Assembly: GCF_008933955.1 (NCBI RefSeq)
Contig: NZ_WBXO01000001.1
Span: 248,001 to 312,000, forward strand
Direction: 5' to 3'
Source: Heliorestis acidaminivorans
GTDB lineage: Bacteria; Bacillota; Desulfitobacteriia; Heliobacteriales; Heliobacteriaceae
Length of the DNA: 64,000 nucleotides
Position numbers and translations under genes: made by a program. The notes under the pieces are model-generated. The model made no database searches. It saw only the letters and a list, made by a program, of their open reading frames with translations, and was not told the DNA's origin. Of the stretch, positions 8,711 to 16,420 are shown piece by piece. The stretch's first letter is position 1, and each line of letters begins with the position of its first letter.

Positions 8711-9721
8711 TTAGATTTTCTGGCGTTCTATTAAAGTCTCAGCAATTTGAATAGCATTAGTTGCCGCACCTTTACGAATCTGATCAGCTACTACCCAGAT
8801 ATTTAAGCCTTTTTCGATAGACAAGTCTTCTCGAATTCGACCTACAAAAACTTCATCTTTGTCTGATGTGTATAAAGGCATAGGATATTCTTTGTTCTCA
8901 ATATTGTCACAAACTATAATGCCAGGTGCTTCGGACAGAATCTGCCGCGCTTCTTTTGCCGTTATTTTCTTTTCTAGTTCAATGTTAATAGATTCGGAAT
9001 GACTTCTATATACAGGAACTCTTACTGTAGTAGCTGTAATAGGCAGAGCAGGCTCATGCATTATTTTTTGAGTTTCTTTGATCATTTTCCATTCTTCTTT
9101 GGTGTAATCACCGTCTTGGAAAACATCGATGTGAGGTATTAAGTTAAAAGCAATGGGATGGGCAAAGACGGATGGTGCTACTTTTTCACCACGGATTGTT
9201 TGCCCGATCTGCTCCGTTAGTTCTTCAATACCTTCTTTGCCCGCTCCAGATACAGCTTGATAGGTGGATACAACGACACGACGGATGGTACCAGCACTGT
9301 GTAAAGGCTTTAAGGCAACTGCCATAATGATGGTAGAACAATTGGGATTAGCTATTATACCTTGATGCCAATCAACGTCTTCAGGGTTTACTTCTGGTAC
9401 AACTAAGGGTACATCATCTCTTAAACGAAAAGCCGATGAGTTATCAATAACTACAGCACCAGCATCGACTGCTGATTGTGCGTACTTTGTTGATGCCGAA
9501 CCACCAGCAAAGAGAGCAATGTCCATGCCATCAAAAGCTTTCTCATCAGTTAAACCAATGGTATATTCTTTACCTTGGTAATTCATCTTCTTGCCTGCTG
9601 AACGTGGGCTGGCTAACAACCTTAATTCACCGAGGGGAAAGTTTCGTTCTGCTAGTACTTTTAACAGTTCTTGACCAACGGCACCTGTGGCTCCTACAAT
9701 CGCTACGTTGTATTTTTTCAC
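8711..9721 (-). CDS. asd: Aspartate-semialdehyde dehydrogenase
   Basis: It reduces aspartyl phosphate to aspartate semialdehyde using NADPH. The Rossmann motif GATGAVGQELL is at 10-20 and the catalytic cysteine Cys128 lies in NPNCSTI. A later VPVYRSHSESINIE segment carries the catalytic histidine region. The 336-residue length is standard. The start is GTG at 9721 with AGGAGG nine bases upstream. It sits between dpaB and dapG exactly as in the B. subtilis spoVF-asd-dapG-dapA operon. Confidence 0.97.
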   Translation of the reverse strand: MKKYNVAIVGATGAVGQELLKVLAERNFPLGELRLLASPRSAGKKMNYQGKEYTIGLTDEKAFDGMDIALFAGGSASTKYAQSAVDAGAVVIDNSSAFRLRDDVPLVVPEVNPEDVDWHQGIIANPNCSTIIMAVALKPLHSAGTIRRVVVSTYQAVSGAGKEGIEELTEQIGQTIRGEKVAPSVFAHPIAFNLIPHIDVFQDGDYTKEEWKMIKETQKIMHEPALPITATTVRVPVYRSHSESINIELEKKITAKEARQILSEAPGIIVCDNIENKEYPMPLYTSDKDEVFVGRIREDLSIEKGLNIWVVADQIRKGAATNAIQIAETLIERQKI

Positions 9722-9773
9722 CTAACATGGCCTCCTTGTTTTCTGCATGCTTTTTATTTTTGTTATTTAAGAA

Positions 9774-10361
9774 TTATTTGTTTACTAATAGCGGCTGTAT
9801 TTGTCGATTCTCTAAGGCAGATACAATTGTATCAGGAAGCAACTCCATCTTGGCAACTATGGAATTAGCCTTGCCTGTAGGACTGTCTTGGCCAAAGGGA
9901 ACCATAAAAATGTTCTTAGCATTCATAAGATGACCAAGATTTTTTAGGTTGCCTGCCAGACCGTCATTTGTTGAAATGGCTAATACAACTGGTTTTAGGT
10001 TGCGAAGCTGTGCTTTTACAGCCATGAGTACAGTCGTATCGGTGATACTGTTAGCTAGTTTGGCAATGGTATTTCCTGTACATGGTGCTACCACCATAAC
10101 ATCTAATAATTTTCGAGGTCCAATAGGTTCTGCCTCTACTATAGATGTGATGACTTTTTGACCTGTCAGTGTTTCAAATTCTTTTTTCCAATCTTCAGCT
10201 TTGCCGAACCTAGTATCGGTCGTTAGTACAGTTTCTGAAAAAATGGGAATGACCACGGCACCTTCTTTTTCAATCAGTTCTTTGACGATCGGAATGACTT
10301 CTGCAATGGTGCAGTGTGAACCTGTAATGGCAAAACCGATTGTTTTACCTTTTAGACGCAT
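9774..10361 (-). CDS. dpaB: Dipicolinate synthase subunit B
   Basis: DpaB (SpoVFB) is the flavoprotein-like subunit of dipicolinate synthase, made in the mother cell to supply the spore core with dipicolinic acid. The flavin-containing decarboxylase-type fold shows GFAITGSHC near the start and VVAPCTGNTIAKLAN in the middle. The ATG at 10361 (195 residues) has GGGGAGGT at good spacing; a GTG nine bases upstream would abut the site and is disfavoured. It follows dpaA by 18 bases. Its presence supports true endospore formation and separates the organism from Clostridium cluster I, which generally lacks dpaAB. Confidence 0.95.
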   Translation of the reverse strand: MRLKGKTIGFAITGSHCTIAEVIPIVKELIEKEGAVVIPIFSETVLTTDTRFGKAEDWKKEFETLTGQKVITSIVEAEPIGPRKLLDVMVVAPCTGNTIAKLANSITDTTVLMAVKAQLRNLKPVVLAISTNDGLAGNLKNLGHLMNAKNIFMVPFGQDSPTGKANSIVAKMELLPDTIVSALENRQIQPLLVNK

Positions 10362-10379
10362 ACTGTACACCTCCCCGGA

Positions 10380-11273
10380 CTACCCACCGGTGCTGAGCAC
10401 ATACTGCCGAATCAAACCAGGGTATACTTTGGCAACTAGCTTACCTGCTGTCTTCGGTGCTACTTTGCCTGGTAGTCCTGGCGCAAGTTCTGCCTTGATT
10501 CCTTTTTGTCGGGCAGTCTCAAAATCAGTACCGCCGGGTGCAGTGGCCAGATCGATGATCATTCCCTCGGGATTCACAAGGTTTATCATTTTTTGATCTA
10601 AGATCATTGCTGGAATAGTGTTATAGATAAAATCTCCTTCTGCCAGTGCTTCAGGCAGTGATTCCATGGGTAAAGCTTTGGCTCCCATTTCCCAAGCTCG
10701 TGCTCTAGCTACAGGATCTCTAGCTATAACTGTTACTTGAGACCCTAAACCCATAAGCATTCTTGTCAGCGTAATTGCTAGTCGACCAAAACCAATGATA
10801 ATGGAACGACTGCCATGAATGGTGATTGGCAGACCTTCCATAGCCATCTGTATAGCACCTTCTGCAGAAGGTACAGAATTCAAGATAGCAAATTCATCCA
10901 TCTCGGCAACCTCTATAATCTCGGCACCTCTTTTTTCAGCCATTTCCCGAAGTTTTGGACGTGCTACACCAACAAAAATAGGGCATCCGGAAGGTAATGC
11001 TTGGAGTTCTTCATTATTGAGATAGAGCTTTTTATCATACAGGGGTGCATAGACTCTTCCCTGTGGATCAATTCCTGGCATAGGCAAAATAAGAGCTGAT
11101 ACATCGGTAAGAGCATGTGAGAGATGATTCTTGATGGAAACTTGGTCGCAATCATCAACTGGTAAACCAATAACGTTAATTTGAGCACCTAATTCTACAA
11201 GCCGTTGAACCAGAATCTGATCTCTTTTGTCACCACCGATGACAGCCAATGAAATTCCCTGCAGGTCTGACAT
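10380..11273 (-). CDS. dpaA: Dipicolinate synthase subunit A
   Basis: DpaA (SpoVFA) is the NAD(P)-binding subunit that oxidises the DapA product toward dipicolinate. It has an N-terminal dipicolinate synthase domain starting LAVIGGDKRDQ and a Rossmann motif GFGRLAITLTRMLMGLGSQV in the second half. The ATG at 11273 gives 297 residues, the same as B. subtilis SpoVFA, with GAGGAGGT upstream. A TTG-type extension to 11303 is unnecessary. It is preceded by dapB and by a possible mother-cell promoter. Confidence 0.95.
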   Translation of the reverse strand: MSDLQGISLAVIGGDKRDQILVQRLVELGAQINVIGLPVDDCDQVSIKNHLSHALTDVSALILPMPGIDPQGRVYAPLYDKKLYLNNEELQALPSGCPIFVGVARPKLREMAEKRGAEIIEVAEMDEFAILNSVPSAEGAIQMAMEGLPITIHGSRSIIIGFGRLAITLTRMLMGLGSQVTVIARDPVARARAWEMGAKALPMESLPEALAEGDFIYNTIPAMILDQKMINLVNPEGMIIDLATAPGGTDFETARQKGIKAELAPGLPGKVAPKTAGKLVAKVYPGLIRQYVLSTGG

Positions 11274-11315
11274 GATGCCTCTGACCTCCTCATAGCGGTG
11301 CAATAAAACTCAAGT

Positions 11316-11343
11316 CATACTATGAGGGAAACTGACAAGAGGT
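11316..11343 (-). promoter_or_regulatory. Possible mother-cell sigma (E/K) promoter for dpaA
   Basis: In the 100-base dapB-dpaA gap the minus strand reads CATAGTATG (11316-11324), similar to the CATA-containing -10 of SigE/SigK promoters. An AC-containing -35-like element lies 17 bases upstream. In B. subtilis spoVF is SigK-dependent. The match is partial and rests on position as much as on sequence. Confidence 0.3.
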
Positions 11344-11373
11344 GAACATGTTTGTAGTTGACTGTAAGCTTTC

Positions 11374-12177
11374 TTAGAAAATCAATTTATCTAATCCATA
11401 AACGAGGCCTTTAGCAGAGCGAATACGCTGAACAGCTTCTATTACGCCGGGCATAAAAGATTCTCGCGTAATTGAATCGTGGCGAATGGTTAGTGTCTGC
11501 CCCAGTCCTCCAAATAGTACTTCTTGATGAGCTACCAATCCAGGTAGGCGTATACTGTGAATGCGCATGCCTTCAAATTCTCCGCCTCTTGAACCAGCGA
11601 TTATTTCTTCTTCATCAGGATGACCTTGATTGATTTTTTGTCTTTCTTCTTGAATAGCTTCTGCTGTTTTGATTGCTGTTCCAGATGGTGCATCTAGCTT
11701 TTGATCATGGTGATATTCCATGATTTCTACATGGGGGAAGAAACGTGATGCTTCTCTAGCAAAGCGCATCATTAATAGAGCGCCGATAGCAAAGTTTGGT
11801 GCAATTAGACAAGATGTTTCATAGCTTGCTGTCCATTCACGAATCTCTTGCAAGTCTTGTTCACTTAAACCTGTTGTTCCTACAACAGGGGAAACTTTAT
11901 GTTGCAAAGCGATGCGAATGTTGCCCATTACTGATTGGGGTATTGTGAAATCCACCATAACTTCAGGGTTACTCGCTTCGATCGTATCGGATAAATCACC
12001 AGTAAGTAAGACACCACAAGCGGGCAATCCAGCTACTACTGCGGCATCTTCTTCTGTTCCTGCAGGGTCAACGGCACCAACTAGTTCTAGGGTTGGATCG
12101 TTCAGAATGGCCTTAACTACTTCCTTCCCCATTCTTCCTCGAGCACCATTTACCAAGACACGAATTTTTTTTGACAT
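11374..12177 (-). CDS. dapB: 4-hydroxy-tetrahydrodipicolinate reductase
   Basis: DapB reduces the DapA product with NAD(P)H in the lysine/diaminopimelate pathway. It shows NGARGRMGKEV (dinucleotide binding), GTTGLSEQ, the active-site EYHHDQKLDAPSGTA segment, and a C-terminal family pattern. The ATG at 12177 follows AGAGGTGAAG and gives 267 residues, the usual size. An open frame continues 64 codons upstream but runs through the terminator and riboswitch, so it is not coding. This is the first gene of the lysine/dipicolinate operon; in B. subtilis dapB lies elsewhere. Confidence 0.97.
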   Translation of the reverse strand: MSKKIRVLVNGARGRMGKEVVKAILNDPTLELVGAVDPAGTEEDAAVVAGLPACGVLLTGDLSDTIEASNPEVMVDFTIPQSVMGNIRIALQHKVSPVVGTTGLSEQDLQEIREWTASYETSCLIAPNFAIGALLMMRFAREASRFFPHVEIMEYHHDQKLDAPSGTAIKTAEAIQEERQKINQGHPDEEEIIAGSRGGEFEGMRIHSIRLPGLVAHQEVLFGGLGQTLTIRHDSITRESFMPGVIEAVQRIRSAKGLVYGLDKLIF

Positions 12178-12205
12178 TTTTTTCTTCACCTCTAAAAAAG
12201 AATAC

Positions 12206-12238
12206 AAAAAGGCGACCGCAAGGAGTTCAGCGGTCGCC
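12206..12238 (-). terminator. Riboswitch-linked intrinsic terminator upstream of dapB
   Basis: A perfect 9-base-pair stem GGCGACCGC/GCGGTCGCC (12211-12219 with 12230-12238) with a 10-base loop is followed on the minus strand by TTTTT. It lies between the lysine riboswitch and the dapB ribosome binding site, as expected for a transcription-attenuating expression platform. Confidence 0.92.
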
Positions 12239-12290
12239 CCCATAATCAAAGAAGATGGGTAACATATATCCACCGTCCCCGTACGTAAAA

Positions 12291-12466
12291 AGTAGCTCTC
12301 CACCAAAAAAAGTACTGGTGGCAGTTCTGGGCATATTTTGCCCAGCCCCAGCCTGAAAATGATCGGCATTATTCAGACTTCGGCGGTAGTTCCTTTCCCT
12401 ACAGAATCATAGTTTTCCGTCAAAACTCATCTGTGTTACTCATAACATACCGCACCTCTAACTCTC
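12291..12466 (-). ncRNA. Lysine riboswitch (L box)
   Basis: The minus strand carries the ordered L-box signature. It starts with AGAGGTGCGG; then GGGAAAGGAACTACC followed by GCCGAAGTCTGAAT; then GGCTGGG with a TGGGCA/TGCCCA hairpin; then ACTGCCACC; and it closes with GGTGGAGAGCTAC, which can pair with AGTTAG of the 5' end as P1. L boxes bind lysine and in B. subtilis control lysC. Here the RNA is followed by a strong terminator and then dapB, so lysine should cause premature termination ahead of the dapB-dpaA-dpaB-asd-dapG-dapA operon. Boundaries are approximate. Confidence 0.93.
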
Positions 12467-12509
12467 CACTGGGATGAGGTACAAAAAATATATGACTTTG
12501 TTAACTTTG

Positions 12510-12538
12510 ATAGTACCATGTTACATTGTCAGCGTCAA
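12510..12538 (-). promoter_or_regulatory. Promoter of the riboswitch-controlled dapB operon
   Basis: TTGACG (12533-12538, five of six) and TACTAT (12510-12515, four of six) are separated by 17 bases on the minus strand. The expected start site lies about 40 bases ahead of the L-box. Together with the riboswitch and terminator it explains the whole 12178-12540 gene-free stretch. Confidence 0.65.
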
Positions 12539-12540
12539 CG

Positions 12541-12813
12541 CTAAAAAGGAAATCTTCTGGTATAACCAGGGTATGTATCGTCAAGCTCAACAATAACAAC
12601 TTCTGCTCCAATTTTCACAATTGAGTCCCAAGGGATGAGCAGAGGTTGACGGTCCGTCCAGAAACCTACAACACCATTGCGTGCTGGCAATATAATGGCA
12701 TCAATTTCTCCTGTAAACTCGTCGATGACGAGATCGGAGTCACCTACGGTGCCTAATCTGGCTCCCGAAGTAATATTGACTATTTCTTTGCCTACGAGAT
12801 CACTTAGGCGCAT
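12541..12813 (-). CDS. ymxH: YlmC/YmxH family sporulation protein
   Basis: This is a PRC-barrel small protein of about 91 residues starting MRLSDLVGKEIVN, with GTVGDSDLVID and the family's LIPWDSIVKIGAEVVIVEL end. YlmC/YmxH proteins are widespread in spore formers; their role is not defined. The ATG at 12813 is preferred (GGGAGAGGG upstream); a GTG two codons earlier is possible. It lies between the M16 peptidase and dpaA genes as in Bacillus, but here dapB with its riboswitch intervenes. Confidence 0.9.
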   Translation of the reverse strand: MRLSDLVGKEIVNITSGARLGTVGDSDLVIDEFTGEIDAIILPARNGVVGFWTDRQPLLIPWDSIVKIGAEVVIVELDDTYPGYTRRFPF

Positions 12814-12869
12814 CGTCACCCTCTCCCTCTTGTCCCTTCAAAAAAGTACTATGCGGACAAGTAGGTGCT

Positions 12870-13262
12870 TTAGAACGAATAGCCTTTTTTCTTTGATAAT
12901 CCTGCTTGACGGTCAAAATTCTCCTGGTTCTTTTTCTTATATCTTTCATATAGCTCTTCTGGCGTCAGACCTGCTTTGAGGCACATGCTGACAAAAAAAT
13001 GCAAAATATCAATTAATTCTTCTTTCACTGCATCTTCATTAATTGGCTTAGGATTCTTCCACCACTTAAAGTTCACTTCATCTAGTAGCTCTGATAGCTC
13101 TGAAATCATTGCTAAAGTTTCTTTTTGAAGCCACTCTTCTCGACTAATTTGTTCTAGTCCTCTTTTTTTGATGATTTCATTATCGAAAGCAGATTGTAAC
13201 TCAAAGATGTGAGACAATCTATCCTGCTTAGTTAGCTCTTTCAATCCTTCTTCTCGATCCAT
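12870..13262 (-). CDS. Dimeric (all-alpha) dUTPase / MazG-like NTP pyrophosphatase
   Basis: The protein has 130 residues and is all alpha helical by appearance. It starts with a Gln/Asp segment (FELQSAFDNEI), then has the metal-binding pattern of the dUTPase-2 family: ISELSELLDEVNFKWWK followed by VKEELIDILHFFV. This family hydrolyses dUTP to dUMP and is unrelated to the trimeric Dut. The ATG at 13262 has AGGAG eight bases upstream. It is placed between the M16 peptidase and ymxH, where B. subtilis has no such gene. Related enzymes are common in phages, but nothing phage-like is nearby. Exact substrate is inferred from motif similarity. Confidence 0.8.
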   Translation of the reverse strand: MDREEGLKELTKQDRLSHIFELQSAFDNEIIKKRGLEQISREEWLQKETLAMISELSELLDEVNFKWWKNPKPINEDAVKEELIDILHFFVSMCLKAGLTPEELYERYKKKNQENFDRQAGLSKKKGYSF

Positions 13263-13297
13263 TATATCGCTCCTGTTCAATATTGTTCCAGCAAAGC

Positions 13298-14563
13298 TTA
13301 CATTCCTTGCTTGTGTAAAACTTCAGCTAGTTCAATTTCTGGTTCTTTTGAACCTACAATAGCGAGAGCGATTTGATCTTTTGTCCAGAGTTGACGAGCA
13401 AGGTTTAACACGTCTTCTCTAGTTACATTGTAAATCTTCTCTATGACTTCTTCTGGTGTAACATAGCGACCGTAAAGGATCTCAGAACGCCCTAGACGAG
13501 TCATGCGGGAGTTAACGCTTTCTAAGCCGAGATACATGCTACCTTTAATTTGATCTTGAATTCTTTTTAGTTCTTTCTCTGTGATGCCTTCGTTCTTGAT
13601 GCGAACCATTTCTTGAATGGAGATTTCTAAAACTTCTTGTAGATAGTTTGGACTTGTTCCGGCATAGATGCTAAAGAGTCCGGCATCAGAAAAGGAGGAG
13701 TGATAGGAAAAAACAGAATAGGCTAAGCCACGGTTTTCTCGAATTTCTTGGAATAGTCGTGACGACGCTCCACCACCAATTACATTATTGAGTATATGAA
13801 GTGCATAGATATTGGAACTGTGATGGGCTAAACCTGATGTACCTATACAAAGCTGTACTTGTTCCACGTCTTTTTTAACAAAAGCTACTTTTGTTGTTGT
13901 CGTTGGTAATTGTCGAATTTCTCTATTCTTCTTCTTTTCCATCTTTTCAAAATGAGTTCTGATCTGAGCAATAACTTTGTCTGGATCTATGCGACCAGCT
14001 ACAGCAATTACTATCCGGTTAGCTGTATACTCATTGTGAAAATGATCCACAATCATATCTCGAGAAAGGCTATCAATAGACTCATAGGTACCTAAGATAG
14101 GCTTTCCCAGACTATTAGTAGACCACATTGTTTCAGATAAAAGTTCATGAACTACTTCATCAGGTGAGTCTTCATACATTTTTATCTCTTCGAGTACTAC
14201 TCTTCGTTCCCGCTCAATATCTTCCTCGTTAAAGCGAGAGTTGAAAAACATGTCTGTTAAAACATCTAATGCTAAGTCGAAGTGTTCGTCTAGTATTTTA
14301 GCATGATAGCAGGTATATTCTTTGGAGGTAAAAGCGTTAAGCTGTCCGCCCACAGCTTCTAGTACTTCAGCTAAATCTTTGGCGCTTCTTTTCTCTGTAC
14401 CTTTGAATAAGAGATGCTCAAGAAAATGTGATACACCTGCAACAGCAGGCTCTTCATCTCTCGAGCCTGTAGCAACCCAGATGCCGAGAGCTACAGAACG
14501 AACATGAGGTATAGATTCAGCAACTATGCGAACTCCATTGGGCAATACTTCTTTGCGAACCAT
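13298..14563 (-). CDS. M16 family zinc peptidase (YmxG/MlpA type)
   Basis: This is a 421-residue peptidase of the pitrilysin/processing-peptidase family. The inverted zinc motif HFLEH is at about 46-50 with a downstream Glu in the EEIKMYEDSPDE region. The C-terminal half has the R/Y pair region (RENRGLAYSVFSYHSSF). B. subtilis MlpA/YmxG sits in the same place between ylxY and the spoVF operon. The physiological substrate is unknown. AAGGAGG lies in front of the ATG. Confidence 0.93.
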   Translation of the reverse strand: MVRKEVLPNGVRIVAESIPHVRSVALGIWVATGSRDEEPAVAGVSHFLEHLLFKGTEKRSAKDLAEVLEAVGGQLNAFTSKEYTCYHAKILDEHFDLALDVLTDMFFNSRFNEEDIERERRVVLEEIKMYEDSPDEVVHELLSETMWSTNSLGKPILGTYESIDSLSRDMIVDHFHNEYTANRIVIAVAGRIDPDKVIAQIRTHFEKMEKKKNREIRQLPTTTTKVAFVKKDVEQVQLCIGTSGLAHHSSNIYALHILNNVIGGGASSRLFQEIRENRGLAYSVFSYHSSFSDAGLFSIYAGTSPNYLQEVLEISIQEMVRIKNEGITEKELKRIQDQIKGSMYLGLESVNSRMTRLGRSEILYGRYVTPEEVIEKIYNVTREDVLNLARQLWTKDQIALAIVGSKEPEIELAEVLHKQGM

Positions 14564-14646
14564 TCCTTTGTGGCCTCCTTGGATTTTGGGATGGCACCAT
14601 TACAATAATGCAAAAGGGTAAAATAAAGCTATTCTATATGAAAACT

Positions 14647-15459
14647 TTATTTTCCTTCTTGAATGGCAAAACCGTATTCAAACAGTCTCATGGTATCTCC
14701 GACGCGATCGTCAGAGTGTAACACTACGGCAATAAGATGATGGTCTTCTTTGGTAGCCGAGGCAACAAGACAGGCGCCAGCGGCACGAGTCGTTCCTGTT
14801 TTTATTCCATCGGCGAAAGGATAATTCCAAAGTAAACGATTCGTACTTCTGATTTCTTTTGGCCAACCTTCTCGATGATCGAGGTTGGCGTATTTTTGCT
14901 TAACTGTAGATGCAAAAGAAGGGTTCTGAATGGCGTAATAAGCCACTACTGCTAGGTCATAGGCGCTTGAGTGATGTTGCTTATGTGGTAAGCCGTGGGG
15001 GTTAAAAAATTGACTTGAACGAGCTCCTAGGAGTCTTGCTTTTGCTGTCATCCAGAGGGTAAAAAATTCTTCACTACCGGCAAGGTGTTCCGATATGGCA
15101 ACACAGGCATCATTTCCTGAGCGCACAAGAGCACCGGTCAATAGATCGCCGAGGGTAACATGTTCTCCTGGGTAAAGGTGTATGGAAGCTTCTCCAGTTG
15201 TCCCCGCTCTCTGACTTACTATGGTTTCTTCTTCAGGGTCGCCCATCTCATATCCTAAGATGGCTGTTACGATTTTTGTCGTTGATGCTGGTGGTCTCGC
15301 TTCCATGGAGCTACGTTCATATAATATTTCTCCTGTATGTGCATCAAGCAAGATAGCCGAATCGGCTGTTACTGATGGTATTGCTTCTGCTTCTTTAGTC
15401 AGAAATATTAAGAAGCAAAAGAAACAAAAGAAAAGTGTTGTCCTTGTAAATTTTATCAT
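14647..15459 (-). CDS. D-alanyl-D-alanine carboxypeptidase (short DacF/PBP5 type)
   Basis: This is an exported S11 peptidase that trims the terminal D-Ala of peptidoglycan stem peptides. It has an N-terminal signal peptide (about 1-26) and the catalytic triad motifs STTK (nucleophile serine), SGN and KTG (in DGIKTGTT). At 270 residues it contains only the catalytic domain; the C-terminal beta domain and membrane-anchor helix of longer DacA/DacF proteins are absent, so it may be secreted or surface-loose. Its position between the M16 peptidase and the YlxY deacetylase suggests a cell-wall or spore-cortex role. Confidence 0.92.
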   Translation of the reverse strand: MIKFTRTTLFFCFFCFLIFLTKEAEAIPSVTADSAILLDAHTGEILYERSSMEARPPASTTKIVTAILGYEMGDPEEETIVSQRAGTTGEASIHLYPGEHVTLGDLLTGALVRSGNDACVAISEHLAGSEEFFTLWMTAKARLLGARSSQFFNPHGLPHKQHHSSAYDLAVVAYYAIQNPSFASTVKQKYANLDHREGWPKEIRSTNRLLWNYPFADGIKTGTTRAAGACLVASATKEDHHLIAVVLHSDDRVGDTMRLFEYGFAIQEGK

Positions 15460-15513
15460 TATTATTCCCCCTGCAAAAGTGTGCAGGGTTATTATGACTC
15501 TCTAGGGCAACTT

Positions 15514-16299
15514 TTATGGTTTTTTCTCTTCTTCTTTTGCAGATTCTTTTTCTTCCTTAGTTAATTCAGACATGGTTACTGCGCGCCAGTCTTTTTCATG
15601 ACTATACTTTAAAAGTTCTGGTAAAGCTTGAACAGTTGATTTTGTAGGGTGCATTAGAACAATAGCACCAGGGCCAATTCCTTTCATGACCCTTTTCATC
15701 CAGTCTTGAGGAGCGGGGTTCATCCAATCTGCTGAGTCTACGGTCCATAGTACAGTACCATAACCTTCTTGACGAGCCACTTCTACAACTTGCGTATTGC
15801 ATTCACCGTAAGGTGGAGCAAACCAGTGTGGTGCTTGCCCTGTTGTTTTCACCAAAACTTGATGAGTTCTTTGAATTTCACGACGATTGGCTTCACTAGA
15901 AATTTGGGTGGGATGAGGGTGTGAATAGCCATGATTGCCAATCTCATGACCTTCCTGAAAAACCATTTTTACTATGTCAGGCAGCTTCTCTGCAAACCGA
16001 CCAGTAAAAAAGAAGGTTGCTTTACTATTATGTTGTTTAAGGATTTCAAGAATCTCAGGAATGTATTCTTCTCCCCAATCAACATTGATAGCTAAGGCAA
16101 TCTTATTGACTTCTGTTCCTCTATAGAGAACACCTGGTATCTCCGTCCCTATTGCTCCTGTTGATGTGATCGATTCTTCTATGTGTGCTTTGTTTGAAGG
16201 ATTCCATAGGTTGCCTAGACTAATAAGTCCAATTATGATTGTGAAACTAACTATAGCCGTTATGATTGCTTTCTTTTTAGAAATAAAAAAAACTTTCAT
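15514..16299 (-). CDS. ylxY: Polysaccharide deacetylase (YlxY-like)
   Basis: This is a NodB-homology carbohydrate esterase with an N-terminal membrane/signal helix (about 12-30). The first motif reads INVDWGEE rather than the canonical TFDDGP, but the zinc-binding H-x3-H motif (NHGYSHPHP) is intact, as are the WFAPPYGE and IVLMHPT motifs. It is 261 residues long, with a Lys/Glu-rich C-terminus. YlxY lies directly downstream of pnp in Bacillus as here. The altered first motif leaves catalysis uncertain. Confidence 0.88.
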   Translation of the reverse strand: MKVFFISKKKAIITAIVSFTIIIGLISLGNLWNPSNKAHIEESITSTGAIGTEIPGVLYRGTEVNKIALAINVDWGEEYIPEILEILKQHNSKATFFFTGRFAEKLPDIVKMVFQEGHEIGNHGYSHPHPTQISSEANRREIQRTHQVLVKTTGQAPHWFAPPYGECNTQVVEVARQEGYGTVLWTVDSADWMNPAPQDWMKRVMKGIGPGAIVLMHPTKSTVQALPELLKYSHEKDWRAVTMSELTKEEKESAKEEEKKP

Positions 16300-16372
16300 A
16301 GCATCTCTACCCCTTTCGGCCCAGTCCTTTTTCTAGACCTTATGAAACTCTATGCTCAAGGGGGTAAAAAAA

Positions 16373-16401
16373 TAAATAAACCGAGCTGTTGATCTCGGTT
16401 T
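16373..16401 (-). terminator. Intrinsic terminator after pnp
   Basis: Stem AAACCGAG/CTCGGTTT (16378-16385 with 16394-16401), 8-base loop, followed on the minus strand by ATTTATTTTTTT. It closes the rpsO-pnp unit before ylxY. Confidence 0.9.
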
Positions 16402-16420
16402 ATCATCTATTGCTATGATT

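Noticed and set aside
9478-9933. Plus-strand open frame of 151 codons opposite asd/dpaB
   Set aside because: It spans two well-supported genes and their spacer on the other strand, with no domain or ribosome binding site.
12178-12369. Possible 64-residue N-terminal extension of DapB
   Set aside because: The segment overlaps the riboswitch 3' part and the terminator stem; a proper ribosome binding site and family-typical N-terminus occur at 12177.
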